Shown one piece after another: positions 8,601 through 17,780 of a stretch of 64,000 bases of DNA. Both the position numbers and the translations under genes were made by a program. Origin of the DNA: Chlorogloeopsis sp038404745 (GTDB taxonomy: Bacteria; Cyanobacteriota; Cyanobacteriia; Cyanobacteriales; Nostocaceae); the NCBI RefSeq assembly GCF_038404745.2, contig NZ_JAYKTT020000078.1, positions 35,526-99,525 of the forward strand, written 5' to 3'. The notes below the pieces were generated by a model, which worked only from the letters and a program-made list of their open reading frames with translations, was not told where the DNA came from and made no database searches. How positions within the stretch are numbered: position 1 is the stretch's first letter; every line of letters starts with the position of its first letter.

Positions 8601-10163
8601 CAGAGCAAACGTGCAGAAGAAGCGCTTCGGCAACGAGAACAAGAATTCCGAGCACTGGTTGAAAATGCTCCAGATATGATTTCTCGATTTGATCGCAACC
8701 TTTGTCTTCGATATGTCAATCCTCGTGTAGGGTTAGAGACGGGTATTCCAGTACCTGAGTGGATTGGTAAAACACTATCGGAACTCGGTTATTCCGAAGC
8801 GATCGTCAATCCTTGGCATCAAGCACTACAAGTAGTCTTTGAAACCAAACAGGAACTAATTTGCGATTCGGAGTTTCCCTCTGCTACGGGAATAAAATAT
8901 TGGTCGAGTCGTCTTGTACCTGAATTTGCTGAGGATGGTTCTGTTGAAACTGTTCTTTGTGTTTGCCGAGATATTACCAATCGCAGACAAGCAGAATTAG
9001 AATTACAACAAGCAAAAGAAGCAGCAGAAGCAGCAAGTCGAATCAAGGATGAATTTCTGGCTATTCTCTCCCATGAATTGCGCTCTCCCCTAACACCAAT
9101 ACTTGCCTGGGCGCAAATTTTGCGATTAAAGAATTTTGATGCCACAACAACCGAATATGCTCTAGAAACAATTGAGCGGAACGCTAAGTTACAAACTCAG
9201 TTAGTTGACGATTTATTGGATGTATCTTGTATTATCCAGGGCAAAATGAGCTTGAATCTTAGAACGGTCAATTTAGTTTATGTGATTCAAGGCGCACTAG
9301 AAACAATTCGTTCCACAGCACAAGCCAAAGCAATTCAAATTCAAACCTTTTTGGACTATACTCCTCACCCCATGAAAGGAGACATTAGCCGTTTACAACA
9401 AATAGTTTGGAATTTGCTTTCTAATGCGGTAAAATTCACCCCAGAAGAAGGAACAATTACAGTCAAACTAGAGTATTTTGATTCTTACGCCCAAATTCAA
9501 GTTAGCGATACAGGTAAAGGCATCAATCCCGACTTTCTCCCTCATGTTTTTAAACGCTTCTCTCAAGAGAGCAACTCTACAAATAGAAAGTTTGGCGGAC
9601 TGGGATTAGGATTATCTATAGTTCATTATTTGACAAAGCTACACGGTGGTTCAGTAAAAGCAGAAAGCCCTGGAGAAAATTTAGGGGCAACTTTTACAGT
9701 CTGCTTGCCATTTGTGCCAACTGAGTGCGAAGAAAACAGCGAAAAAGAGTCTACTAAAGAACAGATGAGTTTGAGCGGGGTACGCGTTTTAGTTGTAGAT
9801 GATGAAGTAGATATGCGGGAATTGCTAGCTCGAATCTTAAAGGATGTAGGAGCTTCAGTTACTGTCACACCATCAGCAACTGAAGCGCTTGCAGCTTTGC
9901 AGCAACAACTACCTGATATTTTGCTTGCTGATATTGCTATGCCAAAGATAGATGGTTATATGTTAATGCATCAGGTGCGGGCTTTGCCATCACAACAAGC
10001 AAGACAAATACCTGCAATTGCCCTGACTGCTTACGCCGGAGAGTATAATCAGCAACAAGCGATCGCTGCCGGATTTCAGATGCATATTGCTAAACCTGTG
10101 GAGCCAAAGGTGTTGATTGAAGCGATTGTTAGTCTATTGAAGGAGATAGGGGACAGGGAATAG
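5676..10163 (+). CDS. Multi-PAS/GAF hybrid histidine kinase with receiver domain
   Basis: This 1495-residue hybrid sensor kinase has, in order: a divergent N-terminal PAS (about 1-160, with NWPPSLR and YNDAYIPF), a GAF (about 165-330), and six PAS domains starting near 366, 479, 603, 728, 855 and 983. These are followed by HisKA (SHELRSP, phospho-acceptor His 1133), HATPase (N box near 1245, GLGLGLS near 1308) and a C-terminal REC (acceptor Asp 1419 in LADIAMP). No membrane segment is seen, so it is probably a soluble sensor. I chose the start at 5676 because TAGGAGT sits 8 bases upstream; an earlier in-frame ATG at 5625 lacks one. The ligands are unknown. Confidence 0.93.
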   Translation: MSQKQANSLEGIFASGGQMGTLMRCFDWASTFVGSVENWPPSLRTSVSILLNSHYPIVIAWGSEFLQFYNDAYIPFLADKHPHALGQTIPQAYPELWLAIAPVLQKVIETGEGATSENIQLFLNRNGYLEEAYLNFSYSPIRDENGLVAGIFISCSEKTQTAIAQRRLQTIRNLAVKGSNANTVRDSCRLLMESLGSNSTDIPFALLYLVEPNNQARLIETVGLEAKKIGNIEVINLTDNLIWRFAEVVETGQPTTIDNLPNHWNFAPPGTWTALALPIAQPGQNQLIGILVVGVNNKRVLAQDDWDFFDLIATEIKNAIANARVYEEEQKRLETSTKIETAAKLRQQATDYEQQLRQLSAATRDKLHSILESITDSFVALDKDWRIVYINQKAARKNGQTPDEIVGKNHWKHWHWLAGTQVEQEYRRAVTEQVSVHFEAPCQPLNTWLEIHAYPSEDGLNVFLRDITERKRIEVKLRESEERLRLAVEGAGLIMWDWDLVSGQTVCSEGSQAKLGLTNDTEITYDVFLNAVHPDDRERVACSVQNAIAGENDYNIEYRSLWADGTVYWFVSKARVYRDENGKPMRMIGIDLDITAQKQAQEALRQSEAHLAMAQKVAQVGSWEFDLASQKIIWSETTFQHWGFEPSQSEPSYAELLERVYPDDREILQQFVERSITQGIPYGFDMRILRPDGSIRYLDSRGEPVFNEQGQVIKLIGTSFDISDRKHLEEELRRREQELADFIENAPIGIHCVSSDGTILWANQAELDLLGYSPQEYIGQHIAKFYADQNVIEDILQRLTAKETLIDYEASFRCKDGSIKYVLINSNVLWEDDRFIYSRCFNKDISDRKQVEEALRLSEARFRLAVENLPELFMLYDAQRRFQFVNTKVLQLSGRTLEQFIGHRDEDVFPAEVTNAYLPLLLKTVKTGQLQTGECTLTFFECQKCEPITFIVKYVPLLNSQGKIQQILALTHDITQSKRAEEALRQREQEFRALVENAPDMISRFDRNLCLRYVNPRVGLETGIPVPEWIGKTLSELGYSEAIVNPWHQALQVVFETKQELICDSEFPSATGIKYWSSRLVPEFAEDGSVETVLCVCRDITNRRQAELELQQAKEAAEAASRIKDEFLAILSHELRSPLTPILAWAQILRLKNFDATTTEYALETIERNAKLQTQLVDDLLDVSCIIQGKMSLNLRTVNLVYVIQGALETIRSTAQAKAIQIQTFLDYTPHPMKGDISRLQQIVWNLLSNAVKFTPEEGTITVKLEYFDSYAQIQVSDTGKGINPDFLPHVFKRFSQESNSTNRKFGGLGLGLSIVHYLTKLHGGSVKAESPGENLGATFTVCLPFVPTECEENSEKESTKEQMSLSGVRVLVVDDEVDMRELLARILKDVGASVTVTPSATEALAALQQQLPDILLADIAMPKIDGYMLMHQVRALPSQQARQIPAIALTAYAGEYNQQQAIAAGFQMHIAKPVEPKVLIEAIVSLLKEIGDRE

Positions 10164-10174
10164 GGAACAGGGAA

Positions 10175-10288
10175 AGGCGTTACTGAATAAGGGGATGATT
10201 GAGGCTGACGCGGGGACGCAAAGACAACCAGACGCAGAGATTATACTTGATGCAAATTCCAAAATCATCCCGCAATTATGCAACGCCT
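10175..10288. mobile_element. MITE-like inverted-repeat element, 114 bp
   Basis: The ends are imperfect inverted repeats about 25 bp long: AGGCGTTACTGAATAAGGGG on the left, and the complement of CGCAATTATGCAACGCCT on the right. The core (near 10210-10250) contains GACGCGGGGACGCAAAGACA, a motif also present in other short elements of the window. It has no coding capacity. Confidence 0.6.
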
Positions 10289-10757
10289 AGAGAAAAAATT
10301 GATAACTGATACCTGATATCCAGTCAACGTATGCCTTTAGTTAGAGTACAAAGAGATAGAAATTAAGATAGGCCTAGAAAGGTAACGATATTAAGAGAAA
10401 TGAGAATAAATATCTGCTTTTTGGTCAAAATTAAGCATAGATAAGCCAGAAATAATCAATATTCTGACTTCTATGCTTTGAGTCTGAGTTCTTTAATTGC
10501 GTTCATCTGCACTTCTTCCATTTCTGATCTCTTGCACCCTGCTCAAGAAGAGCCAGAGGCTCTAGTTATTATTACTAGGTTTAACCTGGTAACGAGAGTT
10601 TGTGGGCTGCCGCTTCCAGGCTGTCATGTAGTAGTGCAAGATGTGAAATTTGAGAAACGTTATAGATTAAGAACTTTGTCTTACCAAAACTCATCATTCT
10701 CTTCTCGTTCTAAGGTAAATTCAACATCAAAGCTCCAGTCTCTTTTGGTAGATTTCC
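10289..10757. repeat. Intergenic region with a palindromic repeat, before susA
   Basis: The stretch at about 10548-10622 is built of small palindromes (AGCCAGAGGCT, CTAGGTTTAACCTGG) and includes the 16 bases shared with 880-895. An open frame crossing it has no coding features. Nothing else was recognised; the susA promoter should lie between the repeat and 10757. Confidence 0.5.
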
Positions 10758-13178
10758 ATGTCTGAATTAATTCAAGCAGTCCTCAATAGTGAAGAAAAAC
10801 TCGATTTACGTTCATTTTTGAGCGATTTACGCCATCAAGAAAAAAAATATTTGTTACGGAATGACATTCAAAATGTATATCGCGATTATTGCTCTCATTA
10901 CCAAAAACCAGAGCAATTTTACACCTCATCGCATTTGGGTAAATTACTTTACTACACCCAGGAAATTATTCCAGATGAGTCTAGTTTCTGTTTGATTATC
11001 CGCCCCAAAATTGCTAGCCAAGAAGTTTATCGGCTCACGGAAGATTTGAGCGTAGAAGCAATGTCGGTGCAAGAACTTTTAGATTTACGCGATCGCTTGG
11101 TAAACAGATTTCATCCCAACGAAGGCGATTTGTTGGAGTTGGATTTTGGCCCATTTTACGACTACTCCCCAATGATTCGCGATCCGAAAAACATTGGTAA
11201 AGGAGTACAGTTTCTCAACCGTTACCTTTCTAGCAAACTCCTTCAAGATCCTAAACAATGGCTAGAAAGCTTGTTTGTGTTCTTAAGCCTACATCAATAT
11301 AATGGTGTCCAGCTTTTAATCAACAATCGCATTAAATCTCAAAAGCAGCTTTCCGAGCAAGTCAAAAGTGCGATCGCTTTCGTGAGCAATCGTCCTAGTG
11401 ATGAACCCTACGAAGAATTCCGCTTCCAATTGCAAACAATGGGGTTTGAACCTGGTTGGGGTAATACCGCCGCCCGCGTGCAAGAAACCCTAGAAATGCT
11501 CGATCAATTAATCGACTCTCCCGATCATCAAACCTTAGAAGCATTTATTTCCCGCATTCCGATCATTTTTAGAATCGTCTTGGTATCTCCCCACGGTTGG
11601 TTTGGGCAAGAAGGAGTTTTAGGACGTCCCGATACTGGCGGACAAGTTGTTTACCTGCTCGATCAGGCAAAAAGCTTAGAAAAGCAGCTCCAAGAAGACG
11701 CCATCCAAGCAGGTTTAGAAGGACTGAATGTTGAACCAAAGGTGATTATTCTCACCCGCTTGATCCCCAATAGTGATGGCACTCTCTGCAATCAACGTTT
11801 AGAAAAAGTCTACGGCACAGAAAATGCCTGGATTTTGCGCGTGCCACTGCGGGAATTCAATCCCAACATGACTCAAAATTGGATCTCGCGGTTTGAAATT
11901 TGGCCTTATTTAGAAACTTATGCCATTGATGCAGAAAAAGAACTAATGGCAGAATTTCAGGGTAGACCAGATTTAATTGTTGGTAACTATTCTGATGGGA
12001 ATTTGGTGGCATTTTTGTTGTCACGTCGTTTGGGTGTAACGCAGTGCAACATTGCCCACGCTTTTGAAAAGACTAAATATTTGTTCAGTAACCTCTACTG
12101 GAATGATTTAGAGGATAAATATCACTTTTCATTACAGTTTACTGCTGATTTATTGGCAATGAATGCTGCTAATTTCATCATCAGCAGCACTTACCAAGAA
12201 ATTGTTGGCACGCCGGATAGTGTAGGGCAGTACGAATCTTATAAATGCTTCACTATGCCGGATTTGTATCATGTCGTGAATGGGATTGAACTATTTAGTC
12301 CTAAGTTCAATGTTGTTCCACCAGGGGTGAACGAAAATTACTTCTTTCCCTACACGCGTACTCAAGAACGAGTCGAGAGCGATCGCCAACGCATTGAAGA
12401 AATGCTGTTCACATTAGAAGATCCGACTCAAGTATTTGGTAAGCTTGACGATCCCAACAAACGTCCTCTCTTCTCAATGGCGCGTCTTGATCGCATCAAA
12501 AATCTCACAGGTTTAGCTGAATGTTTCGGGCAAACTAAAGAATTACAAGAGCATTGCAACTTAATTTTAGTGGCAGGTAAATTACGCGTCGAAGAATCAG
12601 GAGATAATGAAGAACGCGAAGAAATAGTCAAACTCTACCGGACTATTGAAGAGTACAATCTTCAAGGCAAAATTCGCTGGTTGGGTGTACGTTTGTCGAA
12701 AATAGACTCTGGAGAAATTTACCGCGTCATTGCCGAGCATCAAGGTATTTTTGTACAACCTGCTTTGTTTGAAGCGTTTGGTTTGACTATTCTAGAGGCA
12801 ATGATTTCCGGATTACCTACTTTTGCTACACAGTTTGGTGGGCCTTTAGAAATTATTCAGGATAGAATCAACGGATTTTACATAAATCCTACCAATTTAG
12901 GAGAAACAGGCGCAAAAATTCTAGATTTTGTTCAAAAATGCGAACAACAGCCAGATTACTGGTATGAAATTTCTAGGCGAGCTATTGACCGAGTTTATAG
13001 CACTTATACTTGGAAAATTCATACGAATAAGCTGCTATCCTTAGCAAGAATTTATGGCTTCTGGAACTTTACCTCTAAAGAAAATCGAGAGGATTTGTTG
13101 CGTTATATTGAGGCTTTGTTCTACTTAATTTATAAGCCAAGAGCGCAACAATTATTAGAGCAACACCAGTATCGGTAG
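10758..13178 (+). CDS. susA: Sucrose synthase
   Basis: SusA catalyses the reversible reaction sucrose + NDP to NDP-glucose + fructose. In filamentous cyanobacteria it links sucrose to glycogen and polysaccharide synthesis. The 806 residues match the family length. The N-terminal regulatory region spans about 1-270, followed by the glucosyltransferase part with GGQVVYLLDQAKSLEKQL near 290. The C-terminal GT4 domain has EAFGLTILEAM, the retaining-GT E-x7-E motif. The start ATG overlaps no credible upstream gene. The gene appears intact. Confidence 0.97.
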   Translation: MSELIQAVLNSEEKLDLRSFLSDLRHQEKKYLLRNDIQNVYRDYCSHYQKPEQFYTSSHLGKLLYYTQEIIPDESSFCLIIRPKIASQEVYRLTEDLSVEAMSVQELLDLRDRLVNRFHPNEGDLLELDFGPFYDYSPMIRDPKNIGKGVQFLNRYLSSKLLQDPKQWLESLFVFLSLHQYNGVQLLINNRIKSQKQLSEQVKSAIAFVSNRPSDEPYEEFRFQLQTMGFEPGWGNTAARVQETLEMLDQLIDSPDHQTLEAFISRIPIIFRIVLVSPHGWFGQEGVLGRPDTGGQVVYLLDQAKSLEKQLQEDAIQAGLEGLNVEPKVIILTRLIPNSDGTLCNQRLEKVYGTENAWILRVPLREFNPNMTQNWISRFEIWPYLETYAIDAEKELMAEFQGRPDLIVGNYSDGNLVAFLLSRRLGVTQCNIAHAFEKTKYLFSNLYWNDLEDKYHFSLQFTADLLAMNAANFIISSTYQEIVGTPDSVGQYESYKCFTMPDLYHVVNGIELFSPKFNVVPPGVNENYFFPYTRTQERVESDRQRIEEMLFTLEDPTQVFGKLDDPNKRPLFSMARLDRIKNLTGLAECFGQTKELQEHCNLILVAGKLRVEESGDNEEREEIVKLYRTIEEYNLQGKIRWLGVRLSKIDSGEIYRVIAEHQGIFVQPALFEAFGLTILEAMISGLPTFATQFGGPLEIIQDRINGFYINPTNLGETGAKILDFVQKCEQQPDYWYEISRRAIDRVYSTYTWKIHTNKLLSLARIYGFWNFTSKENREDLLRYIEALFYLIYKPRAQQLLEQHQYR

Positions 13179-13209
13179 TTAGTTATTCACATCTTGCAGC
13201 TCATAAAAT

Positions 13210-13291
13210 GCCTGGAACTAGAAGTTCCAGGCTCATAGCCCAAGTCAGTTAAAACTAACTGAAAATCTTATTTAGTCTGCTTAAGCAGACT
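13210..13291. repeat. Palindromic intergenic repeat after susA
   Basis: This holds two strong palindromes: GCCTGGAAC/GTTCCAGGC (13210-13232, 5-base loop) and the perfect 18-mer AGTCTGCTTAAGCAGACT (13274-13291). The first may also terminate susA. This palindrome-linker-palindrome layout matches a widespread cyanobacterial intergenic repeat as I remember it. Confidence 0.6.
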
Positions 13292-13375
13292 TTAGCTTTT
13301 AGCCCTCGAAATTTATTTCTTAGCAGACAAGAGCACAGATGTGAGATATAAACCTCTAATATCAATGTTTGCTCG

Positions 13376-13421
13376 TAGTGAGGACTTTAGTCCTCAAGCC
13401 AGGACTGAAGTCCTTACTACA
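13376..13421. repeat. Nested palindromic repeat, 46 bp
   Basis: The outer arms GTAGTGAGGACT and AGTCCTTACTAC enclose two smaller palindromes, GAGGAC-ttta-GTCCTC (13380-13395) and AGGACT-ga-AGTCCT (13401-13414). The sequence can therefore fold either as one long hairpin or as two short ones. Confidence 0.7.
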
Positions 13422-13500
13422 AACTGTATTATTATGGGTGATTTGGCGGACATCATATGAAAGAAATACTTGTGTTGTTTTTCCTACTGCCCTCTACCTT

Positions 13501-14136
13501 TTACTTTGTTAACTGATTCCAGGTTCTTTGACCAACTATGCCATCTACGGCTAAATTTCGTCGATTTTGAAAAGCTTTGACAGCTGTTTCTGTCAACGCA
13601 CCAAAAATTCCATCAACTTGAATAGCATAGCCATGAGATGCTAATAGCTTTTGCAGTGCTCTCACACCATTACCTGTGTTACCAAAATGCAAAGTTGGCA
13701 AATGTTTACTAGTAGAACTTGAAAGTCTTGCCACTTGAGTCTTTTCTCTGATTGGCTTATTTTTGAAGCGCTGCTGTGGTAGATCACTCGCCACAGTATA
13801 TTTTTGCTGACGAGAGCGAGAACTTTTGCCAATCGTATCTTTGTTTACAGCTTTTAATTTCTTTACAGAATTAGAAAAACTCTGGGAATGCAACTTTTTT
13901 CTAACTCCATCTGTTGAATTGTGGGCGATCGCGATCGGCGCAACAGAAGTTATCCCATCTGCCAATATAAATTCAGGTGGCGTGATTTGAGTTGTGGGAA
14001 CTATCTCTATTAAATGACTTTGTTTTGACTGTTTGACATCTTTGTCTAGCTGAGGTGGTGACTTTTCCGAGAAATTGGGCAAATAAGGTTGTCCTGTTGT
14101 TAATGCGCCCGTCATCAGCAGACCAATATTACTCAT
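13501..14136 (-). CDS. Peptidoglycan-binding (PG_binding_1) domain protein
   Basis: The 211-residue protein ends in a peptidoglycan-binding repeat (about residues 148-211) with the typical GNTGNGVRALQKLLASHGY, VDGIFGALTETAVKAFQ and VDGIVGQRTWNQL segments. The first 145 residues are low-complexity, Ser/Thr/Lys-rich and probably disordered, with no catalytic domain. A weak hydrophobic stretch at the N-terminus (NIGLLMTGALTTG) could help export, but no clear signal peptidase site is seen. It probably attaches to or senses the cell wall. Confidence 0.8.
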   Translation of the reverse strand: MSNIGLLMTGALTTGQPYLPNFSEKSPPQLDKDVKQSKQSHLIEIVPTTQITPPEFILADGITSVAPIAIAHNSTDGVRKKLHSQSFSNSVKKLKAVNKDTIGKSSRSRQQKYTVASDLPQQRFKNKPIREKTQVARLSSSTSKHLPTLHFGNTGNGVRALQKLLASHGYAIQVDGIFGALTETAVKAFQNRRNLAVDGIVGQRTWNQLTK

Positions 14137-14365
14137 TAGTATTTCATTTTACTCAAACCCATGTTTTCTTTCACATAAAAAATAATTAGCATTCCGGAAT
14201 GATAGATGTTTTTAGTTAAAATATATTTCATATCAATTTAATATCAAGCAATTCTAGACACAGACATCATCACTATAAATAAGTAAAATACACAAAAGAT
14301 AAGCTAGAGTTCAATACAGCTTGCATAATGATAAATAAAGAAAGTTTGATCAGAGGAGAAAGTTT

Positions 14366-14992
14366 CTGTCTCTACAATTCATTGAGATTCCTCCAAGAAC
14401 AGGGGAAGCACCTGAGGGATTAATCGTAACTTTGCATGGCTGGGGCGCAAATGCTGAAGATGTGGCGTCTTTTGCACCGTTTTTAAACTTACCTAATTAC
14501 CAGTTTGTGTTTCCCAATGCACCTTATCCTTATCCTTATTCTCCTGGCGGTAGGGCTTGGTATGACTTGAGTATGGAAAATATGTATGAAGGATTATCAC
14601 AAAGTCGCCAACTACTCATCGATTGGTTGCAATCTTTAGAAAGCATCACCAGTGTGCCTTTATCGCGGACGATTTTGAGTGGCTTTTCCCAAGGTGGTGC
14701 AATGACTTTGGATGTAGGCTCAAAGTTGCCTCTAGCTGGTTTAGTTGTCATGAGTGGATATCTACACCCCGGCGCGATCGCAGATGTAGAAACCCAAAAT
14801 TTAACCGCTTTGCCTCCAGTTTTAATTATGCATGGCAAATATGATCAAGTTGTGCCTTTACAAGCAGCAGTAAGAGCAAGAGATACTCTAGAATTGTTAG
14901 GAACTAGAGTGCATTATCATGAATTTGACATAGGTCATGAAATTCGACCGGATATGCTGGAGTTAATACGGAATTTTGTGATTAATATTTAA
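14366..14992 (+). CDS. Alpha/beta hydrolase, phospholipase/carboxylesterase family, CTG start
   Basis: This is a serine hydrolase of the carboxylesterase/YpfH-like group with LHGWGANAED (oxyanion region), the nucleophile elbow GFSQGG, an Asp in HGKYDQVVP and the catalytic His in FDIGHEI. The conserved N-terminus SLQFIEIPPRTG lies upstream of any ATG. The frame opens after a stop at 14336. The only start that fits is CTG 14366, seven bases after GAGGAG (14353-14358). That gives 208 residues. A TTG start at 14432 would remove the first beta strand. The substrate is unknown. Confidence 0.85.
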   Translation: MSLQFIEIPPRTGEAPEGLIVTLHGWGANAEDVASFAPFLNLPNYQFVFPNAPYPYPYSPGGRAWYDLSMENMYEGLSQSRQLLIDWLQSLESITSVPLSRTILSGFSQGGAMTLDVGSKLPLAGLVVMSGYLHPGAIADVETQNLTALPPVLIMHGKYDQVVPLQAAVRARDTLELLGTRVHYHEFDIGHEIRPDMLELIRNFVINI

Positions 14993-15183
14993 AAAATCAC
15001 CAGGATGCTCTTTTCGATATATCTACTAGGTTTGGTTAAAAAAGTTTTACAAATTCCGGTATAAATCCGGAAAAATTTTATGAAATTACCGTCCTCGAAT
15101 GAGTAAGATATATTGGGTGGCTGCGTCGAGTGCGACGAAACCCACGCTGGATGCAAGTGCTGCTAACGGGAGAGGCGAGCAAA

Positions 15184-15396
15184 ATGGAAACTCTAAGCAT
15201 TTCTAAAACAGACATCGCTACCATGACTCCACAAGATGTAGAAGATTTAGCTACACGTTTGGAGCAAGATAATTACAGTAATGCTTTTGAAGGTTTGAAT
15301 GATTGGCACCTATTGCGCGCGATCGCATTTCAGCGCCCAGAGCTAGTTGAACCTTATATCTACCTCTTAGATTTAGAGCCTTACGATGAAGCTTAA
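15184..15396 (+). CDS. DUF2555 family protein
   Basis: This 70-residue acidic cyanobacterial protein is of the DUF2555 type, recognised from TMTPQDVEDLATRLEQDNY, GLNDWHLLRAIAFQRPEL and the C-terminal LLDLEPYDEA. I start it at METLSISKTDI (15184), where the family begins. An in-frame ATG at 15130 would add 18 Arg-rich residues that look like untranslated leader. It lies directly upstream of coaBC. The function is unknown. Confidence 0.85.
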   Translation: METLSISKTDIATMTPQDVEDLATRLEQDNYSNAFEGLNDWHLLRAIAFQRPELVEPYIYLLDLEPYDEA

Positions 15397-15540
15397 ATAG
15401 AGCTAATGGCTGATAGTTAATGGCTAATAGGTAAAAGCAGAAGGCAGTAGACGCGGAGCGGCTTCCGTAGGTAGGCAGAAGAGAAGAAAGTTTTTTTCAT
15501 CCCTTCTGGTACACGCAGTACATGATCGCTAATGATCAGA

Positions 15541-15566
15541 AAACAATTAGCTATTAGCTATTAGCA
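15541..15566. repeat. Short heptamer repeat upstream of coaBC
   Basis: About three tandem copies of a 7-base unit (TTAGCTA) end a few bases before the coaBC start. Heptamer repeats of this kind are typical of filamentous cyanobacterial intergenic DNA. Confidence 0.6.
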
Positions 15567-15574
15567 ATAAAATT

Positions 15575-16780
15575 ATGTTAACTCCACAACCAAGACGAGT
15601 TTTAATTGGTATCGGTGGCGGAATTGCTGCTTATAAAGTTTGCGAAGTGGTTTCTACACTGTTTAAAAATGGTGTAGAAGTGCGAATAATTCTTACTAAT
15701 TCTGCACAGAAATTTATCACGCCCTTAACTCTCGCCACTTTATCTCGCCATCCTGCTTATACAGATGAAAATTTCTGGCAACCAATTTATTCTCGCCCTT
15801 TGCACATAGAATTGGGTGAATGGGCAGAAGTTTTTGCGATCGCGCCATTGACAGCTAATACGTTAGCCAAGTTAGCCTTTGGGATGGCTGATAATTTACT
15901 TACTAATACGGTGTTAGCTTCCACTTGCCCGGTATTGTTAGCACCAGCAATGAATACTGATATGTGGGAACAGCAAGTAGTGCAGCGAAATTGGCAGCAG
16001 TTAGCAACAAATAGCCGATTTCATAGTTTGCAAACAGCATCGGGATTATTGGCGTGTGATCGCGTTGGTGCTGGCAGGATGGTAGAACCGCTGGAAATTT
16101 TAGCTTACATCCAATCATTGCTGTATACCGCAGGTAAGCGAGATTTAGTAGATAAGCGAGTGTTAATCAGTGCTGGGGGAACACGAGAGCATTTTGATCC
16201 AGTCAGATTTATTGGTAATCCTTCTACGGGAAAAATGGGGTTAGCTTTAGCACAGGCAGCATTGCACCGAGGAGCAAAAGTAACGCTAGTACATGGCCCG
16301 GCAAGTTTGGATATACCATTGGAAGTAGAAGCAATTGCTGTTGTCAGTGCGAAGGAAATGCAAGAAGCAATGCTGCGAAAATTACATAGTTCTGATGTGA
16401 TAATTATGTCGGCAGCTGTAGCAGATGTGCAGCCACGGGAGTATGCTCGCGAAAAATTACCAAAGCGATCGCTTCCAGAAGCTTTAGCTTTAGAATCGGT
16501 ACCAGACATCATTACAGAATTAGCCAAGCACAAACAACCACATCAAACTTTAATTGGTTTTGCCGCACAGACGGGAGATATTGTTACCCCTGCGCTAGAA
16601 AAGTTACAGAGAAAAAATTTAGACGCAATTGTTGCAAATCCCGTAGATCAGCCGGATAGTGGTTTTGGCAGTGACAACAATCAAGCCGTATTTTTAGATC
16701 AACAAGGTCGTCAAGTCAAGATTCCACCTTGTAGCAAATTGCAGCTAGCTCACCATTTGTTTGATTTTGTTAGTGGTTAG
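15575..16780 (+). CDS. coaBC: Phosphopantothenoylcysteine decarboxylase / phosphopantothenate-cysteine ligase
   Basis: CoaBC performs two steps of coenzyme A synthesis: ligation of cysteine to 4'-phosphopantothenate and FMN-dependent decarboxylation. The 401 residues are of normal length. The N-terminal flavoprotein (CoaC) half has GIGGGIAAYK, LHIELGEWAEVFAIAPLTANT with the active-site His, and the substrate flap ASGLLACDRVGAGRM. The CoaB half has SAGGTREHFDPVRFIGNPSTGKMG and MSAAVADVQP. It follows the DUF2555 gene, with no terminator seen between them. Confidence 0.97.
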   Translation: MLTPQPRRVLIGIGGGIAAYKVCEVVSTLFKNGVEVRIILTNSAQKFITPLTLATLSRHPAYTDENFWQPIYSRPLHIELGEWAEVFAIAPLTANTLAKLAFGMADNLLTNTVLASTCPVLLAPAMNTDMWEQQVVQRNWQQLATNSRFHSLQTASGLLACDRVGAGRMVEPLEILAYIQSLLYTAGKRDLVDKRVLISAGGTREHFDPVRFIGNPSTGKMGLALAQAALHRGAKVTLVHGPASLDIPLEVEAIAVVSAKEMQEAMLRKLHSSDVIIMSAAVADVQPREYAREKLPKRSLPEALALESVPDIITELAKHKQPHQTLIGFAAQTGDIVTPALEKLQRKNLDAIVANPVDQPDSGFGSDNNQAVFLDQQGRQVKIPPCSKLQLAHHLFDFVSG

Positions 16781-16929
16781 TCATTTGTCATTTGTTAGTG
16801 GTTTTTTATTACTCCCCTCTGCCTTTCTTCCTCCTATCTTGACTACACGTAAAAAATCTAGGATAAAAAATTACGTACCACCCTCCAATGTACGATTACC
16901 TCTGAGAGGGAGAAGAACTAGAAGGCGAA

Positions 16930-17778
16930 ATGCCAGCATACACTGACAAGCAAAAACCGTTAAAAAAACAACTAGGATGGTGTTTGGATCAGCGAGATCC
17001 GAAATTTATCCAATCTTTAATGCCGATTTGGGAATGGCTTTACCACCACTATTTTCGTGTCCAAACTAGTGGTTGGGAGCACATCCCATCTCACAAAAAA
17101 GTTTTATTCGTCGGTTCTCATAATGGTGGACTCGCTGCCCCTGATATGTTTATGATGATGTACGACTGGTTTCGACGCTATGGTGTGGAAAAACCAGTCT
17201 ATGGTTTGATGCATCCGACAATGTGGCAAGTAGTACCCCCAGTAGCCGAAGCCGCTGCTAAGGTAGGGGCAGTTGTGGCGCATCCAAAAATGGCGATCGC
17301 TGCCTTACGTTCTGGAGCTACTGTACTTGTCTATCCAGGTGGGGCACAAGATGTTTTCCGTCCCCATTCTTTGCGAAACAAAATTTACTTTGCTAATCGT
17401 CACGGATTTATTAAGTTAGCACTACGAGAACAAGTGCCAATAGTACCGGTAATATCTACTGGTGCTCACGATACATTGATTGTGCTTGCTGAGTGTTATA
17501 AAATTGTCCAGCAACTCCATAACTGGGGAATGCCCTGGCTATTTGGAATTGATCCAGAAGTCTTCCCTATTTATTTGGGGTTACCCTGGGGATTAGCATT
17601 AGGCCCTTTGCCCAACATCCCTTTACCAACGTCTATTCATACACGCGTTTGTCCACCGATTGTATTTGAACGCTACGGTCGTCAAGCCGCGTCTGATCGC
17701 GAATATGTTCATGCCTGCTATGAGCTTGTCCGCAGCCAAATGCAGCAAGAGTTGGATAATTTGGTTAAGGTGAGCTAA
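16930..17778 (+). CDS. Lysophospholipid acyltransferase-like protein
   Basis: The 282-residue acyltransferase-fold protein resembles the diacylglycerol/phytyl-ester type more than classical PlsC. The catalytic His is in GSHNGGLAAPD (about residue 63), and the second conserved block is VYPGGAQDVFRPH (about residue 137). FIKLALREQVPIVPV is the usual acceptor-site strand. It may make neutral lipids or wax/phytyl esters. Acyl donor and acceptor cannot be read. The start follows a purine-rich GAGGGAGAAGAACTAGAAGG leader. Confidence 0.85.
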   Translation: MPAYTDKQKPLKKQLGWCLDQRDPKFIQSLMPIWEWLYHHYFRVQTSGWEHIPSHKKVLFVGSHNGGLAAPDMFMMMYDWFRRYGVEKPVYGLMHPTMWQVVPPVAEAAAKVGAVVAHPKMAIAALRSGATVLVYPGGAQDVFRPHSLRNKIYFANRHGFIKLALREQVPIVPVISTGAHDTLIVLAECYKIVQQLHNWGMPWLFGIDPEVFPIYLGLPWGLALGPLPNIPLPTSIHTRVCPPIVFERYGRQAASDREYVHACYELVRSQMQQELDNLVKVS

Positions 17779-17780
17779 AC

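Noticed and set aside
10478..10765. A 95-codon open frame upstream of susA
   Set aside because: It crosses a palindromic intergenic repeat, overlaps the susA start, and has no domain or ribosome binding site.
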